64,000 bases of DNA from Burkholderia sp. TSV86. GTDB taxonomy: Bacteria; Pseudomonadota; Gammaproteobacteria; Burkholderiales; Burkholderiaceae. The position numbers and the translations under genes were made by a program. Position 1 is the first letter of the stretch. The number at the start of each line of letters is the position of its first letter. The stretch lies in NCBI RefSeq assembly GCF_001522865.1, contig NZ_LOWB01000024.1, positions 1-64,000 of the forward strand, in the 5' to 3' direction. The notes beneath the pieces are model-generated. The model saw only the letters and a program-made list of their open reading frames with translations. It ran no database searches and had not been told where the DNA came from. This document shows positions 50,735 through 62,990 of this stretch, in pieces.

Positions 50735-51922
50735 TCAGGCCTTGCGCGGCGGCTGTTTCATGCGGGCCGCGATTATAAGCCACACGGCCACGAGGGCCGA
50801 GCATGCGAAGAAAACGGTGTTCGCCCCCCCGCTCTTCAGCAAGAAGCCGCCCAAACCACCGCCGAGCGCGAGCCCGATCGATTGCGTCGTGTTGTACACG
50901 CCCGTGGCCGCGCCCTTGCGCGAGCCCGGCGCCAACTTCGACACAAGCGACGGCTGCGACGCCTCGAGGATATTGAAACCGACGAAATAAACCAACAGAA
51001 TCGCCGCGACAATCAGAATCGTATGCGTTGCGAAGCCCAGCAACAATTGGCCGATCAGGATAGCCGCAATTGCGCCGAGCAGCACGGGCTTCATCTTGCC
51101 CCGTTTCTCAGCGACGATGATCGCGGGCACCATCATCACGAACGCAAGCCCCATCACCGGCAAATAGACCTTCCAGTGCGACGCGACAGGCAGCCCGCCA
51201 TCGACGAGCAGCCGCGGCACGACGAGGAACAACGCGGTCTGCGTCGCATGCAGCACGAGCACGCCGAAATTCAGGCGCAGCAGTTCCACGTTGTGCAGCA
51301 CCTCGGCGAACGGCGCGGGCACGTGAGCGGGCCGCGGCGCGTCCGGCACGATCCACAGCACGACGCCAATCGCGACGACCGACAGCGCGCCGACGATCGC
51401 GAACAGGCCGCTCATCCCGACCCACTGGAACACGATCGGCGCGCCGACGATCGCAACCGCGAACGACACGCCAATCGAGCCGCCGACCATCGCCATCGCC
51501 TTCGTCCGGTTACGCTCCGACGTCAGATCGGCGATGAACGCAAGCACCGCCGACGACACCGCGCCCATTCCCTGCACGATCCGGCCGACGATGATCCACG
51601 TGATGTCGTGAGCGAACGCCGCGATGAAGCTGCCGAGCGCGAACACGAACAAGCCGGCGGCGATCACCGGCTTGCGCCCGAACTTGTCCGACGCCCAGCC
51701 GTAGAAGATGTACAGAAGCGATTGCGTGACGCCATACGCGCCGAGTGCGATGCCCACGAGCAGCACGTTGTCGCCGCCCGGGATCGTCTTCGCGTAGACG
51801 GAGAACACCGGCATGATCATGAAAAGCCCAAGCATGCGCAGCGCGAAGATGGCCGCGAGCGATGTGGTCGCGCGCAATTCGGGCGCGCTCATGCGGGTGG
51901 ATGCGACGGAATGATTGGACAT
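50735..51922 (-). CDS. MFS transporter
   Basis: A 395-residue 12-helix major facilitator. The first helices read [15 protein letters not shown], and the loop 2-3 motif A is [26 protein letters not shown] in helix 4 and an antiporter-like motif in helix 5 suggest an exporter of drugs or sugars (YajR/AraJ-like). The substrate is unknown. The start at 51922 is an ATG, and a further ATG ten residues in (MSAPEL) is possible. The gene diverges from uvrA, whose promoter must lie in the 144-bp gap, and precedes ssb on the same strand, so both may be co-transcribed. Confidence 0.9.
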   Translation of the reverse strand: MSNHSVASTRMSAPELRATTSLAAIFALRMLGLFMIMPVFSVYAKTIPGGDNVLLVGIALGAYGVTQSLLYIFYGWASDKFGRKPVIAAGLFVFALGSFIAAFAHDITWIIVGRIVQGMGAVSSAVLAFIADLTSERNRTKAMAMVGGSIGVSFAVAIVGAPIVFQWVGMSGLFAIVGALSVVAIGVVLWIVPDAPRPAHVPAPFAEVLHNVELLRLNFGVLVLHATQTALFLVVPRLLVDGGLPVASHWKVYLPVMGLAFVMMVPAIIVAEKRGKMKPVLLGAIAAILIGQLLLGFATHTILIVAAILLVYFVGFNILEASQPSLVSKLAPGSRKGAATGVYNTTQSIGLALGGGLGGFLLKSGGANTVFFACSALVAVWLIIAARMKQPPRKA

Positions 51923-52066
51923 CGGGCTTGAATTCGAATGCTCGGCGCAGCGTGGCGGCGCGAGCGCTCCCTGCTGACGGCTCTTGCAATGCTTCGGAGC
52001 CTGGAACGACGGTCCCGAAAAGTCGTTATAGTAGCAGGTTTGGTCCCCTCCTCTTCCGCCGGGTTC

Positions 52067-54934
<2,868 letters not shown>

Positions 54935-54948
54935 CCCGGCCGGGCGCA

Positions 54949-54974
54949 AGCGGCAAGCCCGCGGGTTTGCCGCT
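54949..54974 (+). terminator. hairpin after uvrA
   Basis: AGCGGCAAGCCCG pairs with CGGGTTTGCCGCT (one G:T). No T-run follows, so termination is uncertain. Confidence 0.4.
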
Positions 54975-55140
54975 GCCGGTCATTTGCGCGCGCGGTGCTT
55001 GCGGGCCCGCCGCGCGACGGCCCACCCCGCGCCCGCGGCACAATGTCCGGCGCTCGACGTGCACGGGCAACGGGCTGCCGCCCGCAAGCGCAACGCGCGA
55101 TTTTTCCTTACAACATCCTAATATTCCGGCCAACAATCGT

Positions 55141-55149
55141 TGCTATACT
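55141..55149 (+). promoter_or_regulatory. extended -10 promoter upstream of the AI-2E permease gene
   Basis: TGC-TATACT is an extended -10 element (TGn before TATACT). It lies 82 bases upstream of the ATG at 55231, so a transcript of about 75 nt leader is expected. No good -35 was identified. Confidence 0.5.
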
Positions 55150-55230
55150 GCGCGGCGATGCCTAGCCATTGTCCGCCGCGCGCTTGCGGCCTCAAACGTG
55201 CGGGATGGCGGTCTAGATACAGGGAAAGTC

Positions 55231-56316
55231 ATGGAGAAGCAATCTGAGCCGACGCGCGAGCCGCAGTCGCGGGAACCGCACCTGCGCAGCGTCCGGCTAA
55301 CGAGCGATTTCAGCCTGCCGAAGCTTTCGGCGATCGAGATCGGCAGCTACCTCCTCGCCGTCGTCGCGCTCTGGCTCATCCTGTCCCTGAAGCTGCTCGG
55401 CGGCCTCTTGGCCGGTCTGCTCGTCTATCAGCTCGTCCACATGATCGCGCCCGCGATCGAACGCCACATGTCGAGCCAGCGCGCGCGCTGGCTCGCGGTC
55501 GTGCTGCTGTCGGCCGTGATCGTCGGCGGCCTCGCCGGCCTGACGATCGCCGTTATAGAGCATTTTGAGCACGCGGTCCCGAATGCGCAGAATCTGCTCG
55601 GCCAGCTCATGCAGATCGTCGATCAGGCGCGTGCGCGCACTCCCGCATGGATCTCGAACCTACTGCCCGTCGATGCCGATCAGATGCGCGCGAAGGCCAC
55701 GCTGCTGATGAACAAGCACATGGATCAGCTCCAGCAAGGCGGCAAGAACGTCGCGCGCGGCTTCGGCCATGTGCTGTTCGGAATGATCATCGGCGCGATG
55801 ATCGCGATCGGCGTCGATCGCCACAAGCCGCGCCAGCCGCTGTCCACCGCGCTCATCACGCGCATCTCGCGCTTTTCCGACGCGTTCCGCCGGATCGTGT
55901 TCGCGCAGATCAAGATCTCCGCGCTCAACGCGTTCTTCACGAGCCTGTACCTGCTCGTCGCGCTGCCGATGTTCCACCAGCGGCTGCCGCTATCCAAGAC
56001 GCTCGTGCTCGTCACGTTCATCGTCGGCCTGCTGCCCGTGGTCGGCAACCTGATCTCGAACACGCTGATCGTTGCGGTGTCGCTGTCGGTCAGCATGAGC
56101 ACCGCGGTCGCCTCGCTTGCGTTCCTCGTCATCATTCACAAGCTCGAATATTTTCTGAACGCGCGGATCATCGGCGGCCAGATCGAGTCGCGCGCGTGGG
56201 AGCTATTGCTGGCGATGCTCGTGATGGAAGCGGCGTTTGGCGTGCCGGGCGTGATCGCCGCACCGATTTTCTATGCATACGTCAAGCGCGAGTTGCTCTA
56301 TCTGCGGCTCATCTGA
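55231..56316 (+). CDS. AI-2E family transporter (YhhT/TqsA/PerM-like)
   Basis: A 361-residue inner-membrane protein of the AI-2 exporter-like family, with eight predicted helices. Features are SLKLLGGLLAGLLVYQLVHM, LVTFIVGLLPVVGNLISNT and ARIIGGQIESRAWELLLAML in the C-terminal half. Members export AI-2 or exchange ions (PerM and Na+/H+ types); the name does not prove an autoinducer substrate. The N-terminal 35 residues are polar and cytoplasmic. A bidirectional terminator follows. The ATG at 55231 has AGGG upstream. Confidence 0.88.
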   Translation: MEKQSEPTREPQSREPHLRSVRLTSDFSLPKLSAIEIGSYLLAVVALWLILSLKLLGGLLAGLLVYQLVHMIAPAIERHMSSQRARWLAVVLLSAVIVGGLAGLTIAVIEHFEHAVPNAQNLLGQLMQIVDQARARTPAWISNLLPVDADQMRAKATLLMNKHMDQLQQGGKNVARGFGHVLFGMIIGAMIAIGVDRHKPRQPLSTALITRISRFSDAFRRIVFAQIKISALNAFFTSLYLLVALPMFHQRLPLSKTLVLVTFIVGLLPVVGNLISNTLIVAVSLSVSMSTAVASLAFLVIIHKLEYFLNARIIGGQIESRAWELLLAMLVMEAAFGVPGVIAAPIFYAYVKRELLYLRLI

Positions 56317-56349
56317 GCGCTCGGCCGACGTCTCGCCGAGTGCGCCAAG

Positions 56350-56380
56350 AAAAAAGGCCGCGTCGAACGCGGCCTTTTTT
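56350..56380. terminator. bidirectional intrinsic terminator
   Basis: The A6 and T6 flanked stem (GGCCGCGT / ACGCGGCC) with a 3-base loop works on both strands. It serves the plus-strand permease gene and the minus-strand purU. Confidence 0.9.
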
Positions 56381-56459
56381 CTTTTCTCGCCTTGCACTGC
56401 CGCAGGCGCGCGATGCGCGGGCTCGCGGGGCGGCCGGCCTTGAAATCCGCCGTGCCGGC

Positions 56460-57341
56460 TCAGCGAAACACCACCGTCTTCGTGCCGTTCAGCACGATCC
56501 GATGCTCGACGTGCCACTTCACCGCGCGCGCGAGCGTCACGCATTCGACGTCGCGCCCGACCGCCGTCAGTTCGTCCGGCGTCATGCTGTGATCGACGCG
56601 CTCGACCTCCTGCTCGATGATCGGCCCCTCGTCGAGATCGGTCGTCACGTAATGCGCGGTCGCGCCGATCAGCTTCACGCCGCGATCGAACGCCTGGTAA
56701 TACGGCTTCGCGCCTTTGAAGCTCGGCAGAAACGAATGATGAATGTTGATCGCGCGCCCCGCCAGCCGCTCGCACATCGCCGGCGACAGGATCTGCATGT
56801 AGCGCGCGAGTACGACGAGATCGGCCGAATGCTCGCCGATCACCTCGAGCACGCGCGCCTCCTGCGCGGCCTTCGCGTCGGCCGGCGCGCCCGCGGCTAG
56901 CGGGAAGTGGTGGAACGGAATGTCGTAGCTCGCGGCAAGCTGATAGAAATCCTTGTGGTTCGACACGATCGCCGAGATCTCGATCGGCAACTGGCCGGTC
57001 CGGTAACGGAACAGCAGATCGTTCAGGCAATGACCGATCTTCGACACGAGGATCACGACGCGCGGCTTCACCGAGGCGTCATGCAGTTCCCAACGCATGT
57101 CGAACTGCGCGGCGAGCGGCGCGAATTCGGCGCGCAGCGCGTCGAGCGCGGCGGCGGCGCTGCCCCCATCGGCCTGATCGAAATGCACGCGCATGAAGAA
57201 CTCGCCGGTATGGCTGTCGCCGAACTGCGCGGAATCGAGAATATTGCTGCCGCGCTCGAACAGGAAACCCGAGACCGCGTGGACGATGCCGTGCCGATCC
57301 GGGCACGACAGTTTCAGGATAAAGCTGTGATCGGTCGACAT
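56460..57341 (-). CDS. purU: formyltetrahydrofolate deformylase
   Basis: A 293-residue enzyme hydrolysing 10-formyl-THF to formate and THF, supplying formate for PurT and balancing one-carbon pools. An N-terminal ACT domain (about 8-85: LKLSCPDRHGIVHAVSGFL) is followed by the formyltransferase fold. Catalytic residues are Asn, His and Asp: NIHHSFLPSF has the Asn-His, and TTDLDEGPI carries the Asp. VILVSKIGHCLNDLLFRYR and LVVLARYMQILSP are diagnostic. The ATG at 57341 has GGGAG upstream. An ATG 15 bases upstream is the alternative. Confidence 0.96.
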   Translation of the reverse strand: MSTDHSFILKLSCPDRHGIVHAVSGFLFERGSNILDSAQFGDSHTGEFFMRVHFDQADGGSAAAALDALRAEFAPLAAQFDMRWELHDASVKPRVVILVSKIGHCLNDLLFRYRTGQLPIEISAIVSNHKDFYQLAASYDIPFHHFPLAAGAPADAKAAQEARVLEVIGEHSADLVVLARYMQILSPAMCERLAGRAINIHHSFLPSFKGAKPYYQAFDRGVKLIGATAHYVTTDLDEGPIIEQEVERVDHSMTPDELTAVGRDVECVTLARAVKWHVEHRIVLNGTKTVVFR

Positions 57342-57396
57342 GACCGCGACTCCCATTTCTCTAATCTTCTGATCAAACCGATTCGCACCGCGCGGC

Positions 57397-58257
57397 TCAA
57401 CCGAACGCCAGCGGCGGCGGCACGAACAGCGCGTCGAGCCCGGGCGCGGCTTCGGGCGAAATCGCACGATGACGCACTAGGCTGTCAAGCATCGCGACGC
57501 TCGCATCGACGGTTGCCGCGCCCGCGCGCAGCCAGCCGACGATCTCGTCGACGCCCGCGAGCAGATGCTCGGCCACTTCGCCGTCCTGATTGCACGGCGA
57601 GAAATCGCGTGGCAGCGGCAAATCGTAGATGAATACCTGCTCGGCCTCCGTGCCCTCCGGCAGCGAGCACAGCACGTGCGCAACGCGGCCGGGAATCGCG
57701 CGCGCCGCAAGCTCGGGCGCAATGCCCGCCTCTTCCCAGCACTCCTTCGCGAGCGTGTCCTCGATGCCCAGGCCCCAGCCGATGCCGCCCGCGACGACGT
57801 TGTCGAGCATTCCGGGGTCGGTCGCCTTTGTCGCGCTGCGCCTGCCCAGCCACATTCGAAACGGCTCGGCGGGCGCATATTCTACGACGCCGTTCAAATG
57901 CACCGCGTATGTCAGCGTACCGAAGAAGCGCGACGCCGCACGCTCGATGTACGCGAGCGGCGGATCGTCGAAGCGGTTGCGGATCGCATAGATCTCGTCG
58001 CGCCAACCGACGATCGCGCCGTCGGCCGCGAGCGCGCCGATCGGCCCTGCCAGCGCCATGCTGCGCGCGTCGACGCTGTCATAGCGCGCGGCAAGCTCCA
58101 CACGCCCCGCCGGAAACTCGAACACGTCCGGCCAGCGCGCGAGCCGCGCGACATCGCAGCGGCGCAGCCAGCCGATCTGCCGCCCGGCGATCCAGAACGG
58201 TATGTGCGCCGATGGATCGAAACGGCGCGCGGCGGCGATGCACGGAAAGGTCATCAT
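57397..58257 (-). CDS. Nudix hydrolase with DUF4743 N-terminus
   Basis: A 286-residue protein. The N-terminal DUF4743 (about 5-125) is joined to a Nudix domain (about 135-280) with the variant box GGIGWGLGIEDTLAKECWEEAGI (spread over residues 158-180), keeping KE-x2-EE. Related proteins include the Nudix half of yeast thiamine pyrophosphokinase (Tnr3-like), which acts on oxidised thiamine diphosphates. That substrate is a guess here. The start at MMTFPC (58257) was taken; an upstream extension is atypical. It lies 11 bases downstream of the LysE-type gene. Confidence 0.83.
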   Translation of the reverse strand: MMTFPCIAAARRFDPSAHIPFWIAGRQIGWLRRCDVARLARWPDVFEFPAGRVELAARYDSVDARSMALAGPIGALAADGAIVGWRDEIYAIRNRFDDPPLAYIERAASRFFGTLTYAVHLNGVVEYAPAEPFRMWLGRRSATKATDPGMLDNVVAGGIGWGLGIEDTLAKECWEEAGIAPELAARAIPGRVAHVLCSLPEGTEAEQVFIYDLPLPRDFSPCNQDGEVAEHLLAGVDEIVGWLRAGAATVDASVAMLDSLVRHRAISPEAAPGLDALFVPPPLAFG

Positions 58258-58268
58258 CGCGCGCCGCG

Positions 58269-58883
58269 TCAATCGTTGAACGCCACGCGCAGGCCGAGCG
58301 CGACAAACGTCGCGCCGGCGAGCCGGTCGAGCCAGACGCCCGCACGCGGCCGGCGCTTGAGCCATCCGCCGATCGCCCCCGCGCCAAGGCCGAACGCAGA
58401 GAACACGATGGCCGCCTGGGTCATGAATAGCACACCCAGCTCGAACATTTGCAGCGCAACGGGCTGCGTGCCGCCCGGATCGACGAACTGCGGCAGGAAC
58501 ACGACAAAAAACAGCGTCACCTTCGGATTCAGCATACTGCCGATCACACTCTGGCGGAAGATCGCCGCAACCGGCTGCGGCGCGCGTTCGTGCGCGGCCG
58601 CGAGCCCCTTGCTCGCCAGCGCCTTCACGCCAATCCAGATCAAATACGCGCCGCCCGCGAGCTTGAGCAGATGGAACGCGACGGGCGACGAACTCAGCAG
58701 CGCGGCGATCCCGAACGCGGCAAGCGTCGTGTGAAACAGCACCCCGGACGCGAAGCCGAGCGCTGCGACGACAGCAGCCATCCGGCCCTGCGAGATGCCG
58801 CGCGCAAGCACCTGCAGGTTGTCCGGACCGGGCGCAATCGTGATCGCCAACGAAGCGGCGAGAAACAACATGAAATTCGGCAT
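58269..58883 (-). CDS. LysE/RhtB family amino acid exporter
   Basis: A 204-residue inner-membrane protein with six helices. The family motif GPDNLQVLARGISQGRMAAVVAALGFASG spans residues 19-47, and the later LNPKVTLFFVVFLPQFVDP is typical. It should export homoserine, threonine or related metabolites by proton antiport. The substrate is not determinable. It is followed closely by the Nudix gene, so the two may be co-transcribed. The start is an ATG with no strong ribosome site identified. Confidence 0.9.
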   Translation of the reverse strand: MPNFMLFLAASLAITIAPGPDNLQVLARGISQGRMAAVVAALGFASGVLFHTTLAAFGIAALLSSSPVAFHLLKLAGGAYLIWIGVKALASKGLAAAHERAPQPVAAIFRQSVIGSMLNPKVTLFFVVFLPQFVDPGGTQPVALQMFELGVLFMTQAAIVFSAFGLGAGAIGGWLKRRPRAGVWLDRLAGATFVALGLRVAFND

Positions 58884-58929
58884 CGCAAGCTCGCTTGATG
58901 ATTCGAAGCAGACGCGGCGCGCAACGCGC

Positions 58930-59496
58930 TCAGTGCCCGGAAAATTCGGTGACCGTATAAAGCGGCAAACCCGCGCCGCGCAGCCGAGCCGAGCCGCCGA
59001 GATCCGGCAGATCGACGATCGCCGCGCCCTCGACGACCTGCGCGCCGAGCCGCTCGAGCAGGTTCTTGCCCGCCATCATCGTGCCGCCCGTGGCGATCAA
59101 GTCGTCGACGATGATGATCCTGTCACCGGCCTTGCACGCGTCCTCGTGAATCTCGACGGTCGATGTGCCGTATTCAAGCGCATACGACTCCGAGCGCGTC
59201 TTGTACGGCAGCTTGCCGACCTTGCGGATCGGCACGAAACCGACATTGAGTTCGTATGCGACGATCGGCGCGATGATGAAGCCGCGCGCATCCAGCCCCG
59301 CGACATAGTCGAGCTTCGCGTCGACATAACGCTCGACGAACAGATCGACGAGCACGCGCAGCGCCTTCGCGCTTTGCAACAACGGCGTGATGTCGCGAAA
59401 CATCACGCCCGGCTGAGGCCAATCGGGCACCGTGCGGATCCGGCTGCGGATGAATTCGACGGGACCGGGCTGCGCGTCGTGCGACGAGGCAATCAT
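58930..59496 (-). CDS. apt: adenine phosphoribosyltransferase
   Basis: A 188-residue type I phosphoribosyltransferase making AMP from adenine and PRPP. The PRPP motif is [14 protein letters not shown] (about residues 123-136). [15 protein letters not shown] and [20 protein letters not shown] are diagnostic of APRT. The ATG at 59496 has GGAGAG six bases upstream. A TTG 12 bases earlier is not needed. It lies upstream of the LysE gene on the minus strand with a 46-base gap. Confidence 0.96.
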   Translation of the reverse strand: MIASSHDAQPGPVEFIRSRIRTVPDWPQPGVMFRDITPLLQSAKALRVLVDLFVERYVDAKLDYVAGLDARGFIIAPIVAYELNVGFVPIRKVGKLPYKTRSESYALEYGTSTVEIHEDACKAGDRIIIVDDLIATGGTMMAGKNLLERLGAQVVEGAAIVDLPDLGGSARLRGAGLPLYTVTEFSGH

Positions 59497-59601
59497 GAAA
59501 CTCTCCAAAACTGAATGAATGGCGCGAATGACGTCGGGCCGCGCGCGACGCGGGGCTCGATCCGGACGGTGGCCCGAACCCGGCGAAAAAATCGCGCGGC
59601 G

Positions 59602-61611
59602 TCAAACCGCCGCGGCCGGCCCGCTGTCGCGCCTGAGCCGCGACAGCCGCTCCTCGGCGATCGCGAGCGACTCCGGCAAGCCGCGCAGCACGACAATGTC
59701 GCTCGCGCGCAGCAACGTGCCCGGATCAGGCTCGACGCCGCGAATCCCATGTCGGCGGATCGCCGTCACCTCGAGGCCGAGCGCGAACAGACCCAGATCG
59801 GCAAGCGAGCGGCCGACCGCCTCCGAACGCGCGTCGACGGGCACCGATTGTAGCCGCACCTGCTCGTGATCGTCGTCGTCCGCATCGTCCGCGCCGTGGA
59901 AGTAGCCGCGCAGCAGGCTGTAGCGCGCATCGCGCATCTCCTCCACGCGCCGCACCACGCGCCGCATCGGCACGCCCATCAGCACGAGCGTATGCGACGC
60001 GAGCATCAGGCTGCCTTCGACGATCTCCGGGATCACCTCGGTCGCCCCCGCCGCGAGCAGCTTCTCGAGATCGGCATCGTCGACCGTGCGCACGATCGCG
60101 GGCAGCGTCGGCTCCAGTTCGTGAACGTTGTGCAGCACGCGCAGCGCGGACGGCGTGTTCGCATACGTGATCGCCACCGCCGCCGCGCGATGAATGCCCG
60201 CCGCGACGAGCGACTCGCGCCGCGCCGCGTCGCCGAACACGACCGATTCGCCGGCGGCCGCCGCCGCGCTCACGCGGTCCGGATCGAGGTCAAGCGCGAC
60301 ATACGAGATCCCCTCCTGCTCCAGCATCCGCGCCAGGTTCTGCCCCGCGCGGCCGTAACCGCAAATGATCACGTGGCCTTGCTGCTTGAGGCTTTGCGTC
60401 GCGATTCGCGTCATTTGCAGCGACTGCTGCATCCATTCGGTGGACGACAGCCGCATCACGATCCGGTTCGCGTTCTGGATCAGGAACGGCGCGGCAAGCA
60501 TCGACAGCAGCATCGACGCGAGAATCGCCTGCAACAGCGTGGGATCGACGAGATGCCGATCGAGAATCAGATTCAGCAGCACGAAGCCGAACTCCCCGGC
60601 CTGCGCAAGCCCGAGCCCGGTGCGCATCGCGACGCCCGGCGCCGCGCCGAACGCACGCGCGAGCCCGGTGATCATCATGCTCTTCAACAGAATCTGGCCG
60701 ACGAAGAAACCCAGGACCACGAACGGATGCCGCCAGATCACGCTCGGATCGAGCAGCATGCCGGTCGTCACGAAGAAAAGGCCGAGCAGCACGTCGCGAA
60801 ACGGCTTGATGTCCTCCTCCACCTGATGGCGGTATGGCGTCTCGGCGATCAGCATCCCGGCGATGAACGCGCCGAGCGCGAGCGACAGCCCGAAGCGGTC
60901 GGTGACGAACGCGGCGCCGAGCGTGACCAGCAGCAGATTCAACACGAACAGCTCCTGCGAGCGCCGCCTCGCGACAACGTCGAGCCAGCGGGTCATGAAG
61001 CGCTGGCCGACGATGAGCAGCAGCGCGAGCGCGACGACGATCTTCACCGACGCAAGCCCGAGCGACATCGCGAGATCCTTCGACGACTCGCCGCCGAACG
61101 CGGCGATCACGATGAGCAGCGGCACCACGGCAAGATCCTGGAACAGCAGCACGCCAAAGATGTTGCGGCCGTGCTCGGTCTCGATCTCGAGCCGCTCGGC
61201 GAGCATCTTCGAGACGATCGCCGTCGACGACATCGCCAGCGCGCCGCCGAGCGCGATGCAGCCTTCCCACGTGATGTGCACCCAGCGCTCGAAGATCGCG
61301 CCGAGCACGAGCGCGACCGCGATCGTGCCGACCACCTGCGCGAGCCCGAGCCCGAACACGAGCCGGCGCATCGCGCGCAGCTTCGCGAGCGAGAACTCGA
61401 GGCCGATCGAGAACATCAGGAACACGACGCCGAATTCGGCGAGATGCTCGGCGCGCTCGAGGTCGGCCGCGAAGCCCGCCGCGTGCGGGCCAACGAGGAT
61501 GCCGACGGTCAGATAGCCGAGCATCGGCGGCAGATTCAGCGACCTGAACACAACGACGCCCACCACTGAGGCGAGCAGCAGGAGAAGCGTCATTTCGAGC
61601 GGAGAAATCAC
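59602..61611 (-). CDS. CPA2 family cation:proton antiporter (KefB/YbaL-like)
   Basis: A 669-residue protein. Residues 1-385 form about 12 transmembrane helices (SVVGVVVFRSLNLPPMLGYL, EFGVVFLMFSIGLEFSL). A RCK_N/TrkA-N Rossmann domain (about 405-520) starts HVIICGYGRAGQNLARML with a GxGxxG dinucleotide site. A TrkA-C domain (about 580-655) ends the protein. The family exchanges K+ or Na+ for H+. The cytoplasmic RCK suggests regulation by nucleotides or glutathione conjugates. It diverges from kdsD over a 395-bp region. The ion and regulator are not determined. Confidence 0.93.
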   Translation of the reverse strand: MISPLEMTLLLLLASVVGVVVFRSLNLPPMLGYLTVGILVGPHAAGFAADLERAEHLAEFGVVFLMFSIGLEFSLAKLRAMRRLVFGLGLAQVVGTIAVALVLGAIFERWVHITWEGCIALGGALAMSSTAIVSKMLAERLEIETEHGRNIFGVLLFQDLAVVPLLIVIAAFGGESSKDLAMSLGLASVKIVVALALLLIVGQRFMTRWLDVVARRRSQELFVLNLLLVTLGAAFVTDRFGLSLALGAFIAGMLIAETPYRHQVEEDIKPFRDVLLGLFFVTTGMLLDPSVIWRHPFVVLGFFVGQILLKSMMITGLARAFGAAPGVAMRTGLGLAQAGEFGFVLLNLILDRHLVDPTLLQAILASMLLSMLAAPFLIQNANRIVMRLSSTEWMQQSLQMTRIATQSLKQQGHVIICGYGRAGQNLARMLEQEGISYVALDLDPDRVSAAAAAGESVVFGDAARRESLVAAGIHRAAAVAITYANTPSALRVLHNVHELEPTLPAIVRTVDDADLEKLLAAGATEVIPEIVEGSLMLASHTLVLMGVPMRRVVRRVEEMRDARYSLLRGYFHGADDADDDDHEQVRLQSVPVDARSEAVGRSLADLGLFALGLEVTAIRRHGIRGVEPDPGTLLRASDIVVLRGLPESLAIAEERLSRLRRDSGPAAAV

Positions 61612-62006
61612 GGGCGAAGCGTCCTCGTTCGTCGGCGGCGCGGTACAAGCGCCGGTTGGGCCGGGAGATGACTACGGGAGATGGGCGCCAAGGCCTGCTC
61701 TTGCTGATGACGGGCTGCGCGCACCGAGCGCGGCGACCGAACAAAGCCCCGGCGGGGCCACCGAAGGCAGCCCCGCGGGGTGCCCAAGGGCCGGCTTCGA
61801 AGCGACGCGAATGCTCGACGCATTCACAACGGGCATGACGCGGCGATCGACCTTTGCGCTCCGCGGGACGCCCCCGCAGGCGCCGTGGCCGGCTCCGCGA
61901 GCGGATTTTCGAATCCGCCGCGAATGTGCGCTGCCAGCCCGTTATCAGCGTGAACAGGCCCCAGGGGCCCGGCACGGCGAACAAACGCCTTTGCTATACT
62001 CCGCGC
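61612..62006. other. 395-bp divergent region, CPA2 antiporter / kdsD
   Basis: No gene was found. It includes GC-rich inverted repeats such as GGCCCC-A-GGGGCC (61957-61969), which ends just before the -35 zone of the kdsD promoter. The antiporter promoter on the minus strand was not located. Confidence 0.55.
61992..62000 (+). promoter_or_regulatory. extended -10 promoter of kdsD
   Basis: TGC-TATACT ends six bases before the ATG at 62007. The transcription start should fall at about 62006-62007, on or next to the A of the start codon, so the mRNA may be leaderless. Confidence 0.6.
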
Positions 62007-62990
62007 ATGATAGCGAAAATCAATGATGATCGGGCGCTCGCGCTCGCTCGCGACGTGCTCGACATCGAGGCGAACGCCGTTCGCGCACTCGCCGATCAGC
62101 TCAACGGAGATTTCGTCAGCGCAGTCGGCTTCCTGCTGAATTGCCGGGGCCGCGTGGTCGTCTCCGGCATAGGCAAATCGGGGCATATCGCCCGTAAAAT
62201 CGCCGCGACGCTCGCGAGCACCGGCACGCCTGCGTTCTTCGTGCATCCGGCCGAAGCAAGTCACGGCGATCTCGGCATGGTCACCGCGGACGACGTGTTC
62301 ATCGCGATCTCGTATTCCGGCGAATCGGCCGAGCTCGTCGCGATCCTGCCGGTCGTCAAGCGGCTCGGCGCGAAGTTGATCGCGTTGACCGGCCGTCCCG
62401 CATCGAGCCTCGCCAAGCTCGCCGACGTCCATCTGAACGCGGCCGTCGCGAAAGAAGCCTGTCCACTGAATCTCGCGCCGACAGCCAGCACCACGGCCGC
62501 GCTCGCGCTCGGCGACGCACTCGCCGTCGCGGTGCTCGACGCGCGCGGCTTCGGCCCCGACGATTTCGCGCGCTCGCATCCCGGCGGCGCACTCGGCCGG
62601 CGTCTGCTGACCTACGTGCGCGACGTGATGCGCACCGGCGACGAAATGCCGCTCGTCACGCTCGACGCGACGCTCTCCGACGCCCTCTTCCAGATCACCG
62701 CGAAGCGCATGGGGATGACGGCCGTCGTCGACGGGCAACGCCGCGTCGCGGGCATCTTCACCGATGGCGACCTGCGTCGCGTGCTCGAGCGCGACGGCGA
62801 TTTCCGCCGGCTGCCGATCGCCGACGTGATGACGCGCCACCCGCGCACGATCGCGCCGAACCATCTGGCCGTCGAGGCGGTGGAGCTGATGGAGCGCCAC
62901 CGGATCAACCAAATGCTCGTCGTCGACGAAACGGGCGTGCTGGTCGGCGCGCTCAACATGCACGACCTGTTCTCGAAGAAGGTGATTTGA
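62007..62990 (+). CDS. kdsD: arabinose-5-phosphate isomerase (KpsF/GutQ family)
   Basis: A 327-residue enzyme converting ribulose-5-phosphate to arabinose-5-phosphate, the first step of Kdo synthesis. The N-terminal SIS domain (about 40-175) shows VSGIGKSGHIARKIAATLAS and ISYSGESAEL. Two CBS domains (about 205-325) have MRTGDEMPLV and VMTRHPRTIAPN. PTASTTAALALGDALAVAVL lies between. The ATG at 62007 was chosen over a longer upstream frame, which lacks family resemblance. The promoter position suggests leaderless translation. The stop overlaps kdsC by one base. Confidence 0.95.
   Translation: MIAKINDDRALALARDVLDIEANAVRALADQLNGDFVSAVGFLLNCRGRVVVSGIGKSGHIARKIAATLASTGTPAFFVHPAEASHGDLGMVTADDVFIAISYSGESAELVAILPVVKRLGAKLIALTGRPASSLAKLADVHLNAAVAKEACPLNLAPTASTTAALALGDALAVAVLDARGFGPDDFARSHPGGALGRRLLTYVRDVMRTGDEMPLVTLDATLSDALFQITAKRMGMTAVVDGQRRVAGIFTDGDLRRVLERDGDFRRLPIADVMTRHPRTIAPNHLAVEAVELMERHRINQMLVVDETGVLVGALNMHDLFSKKVI

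Noticed and set aside
51923..52066. LexA/SOS box upstream of uvrA
   Set aside because: No CTGT-N8-ACAG-like sequence was found in the divergent gap.
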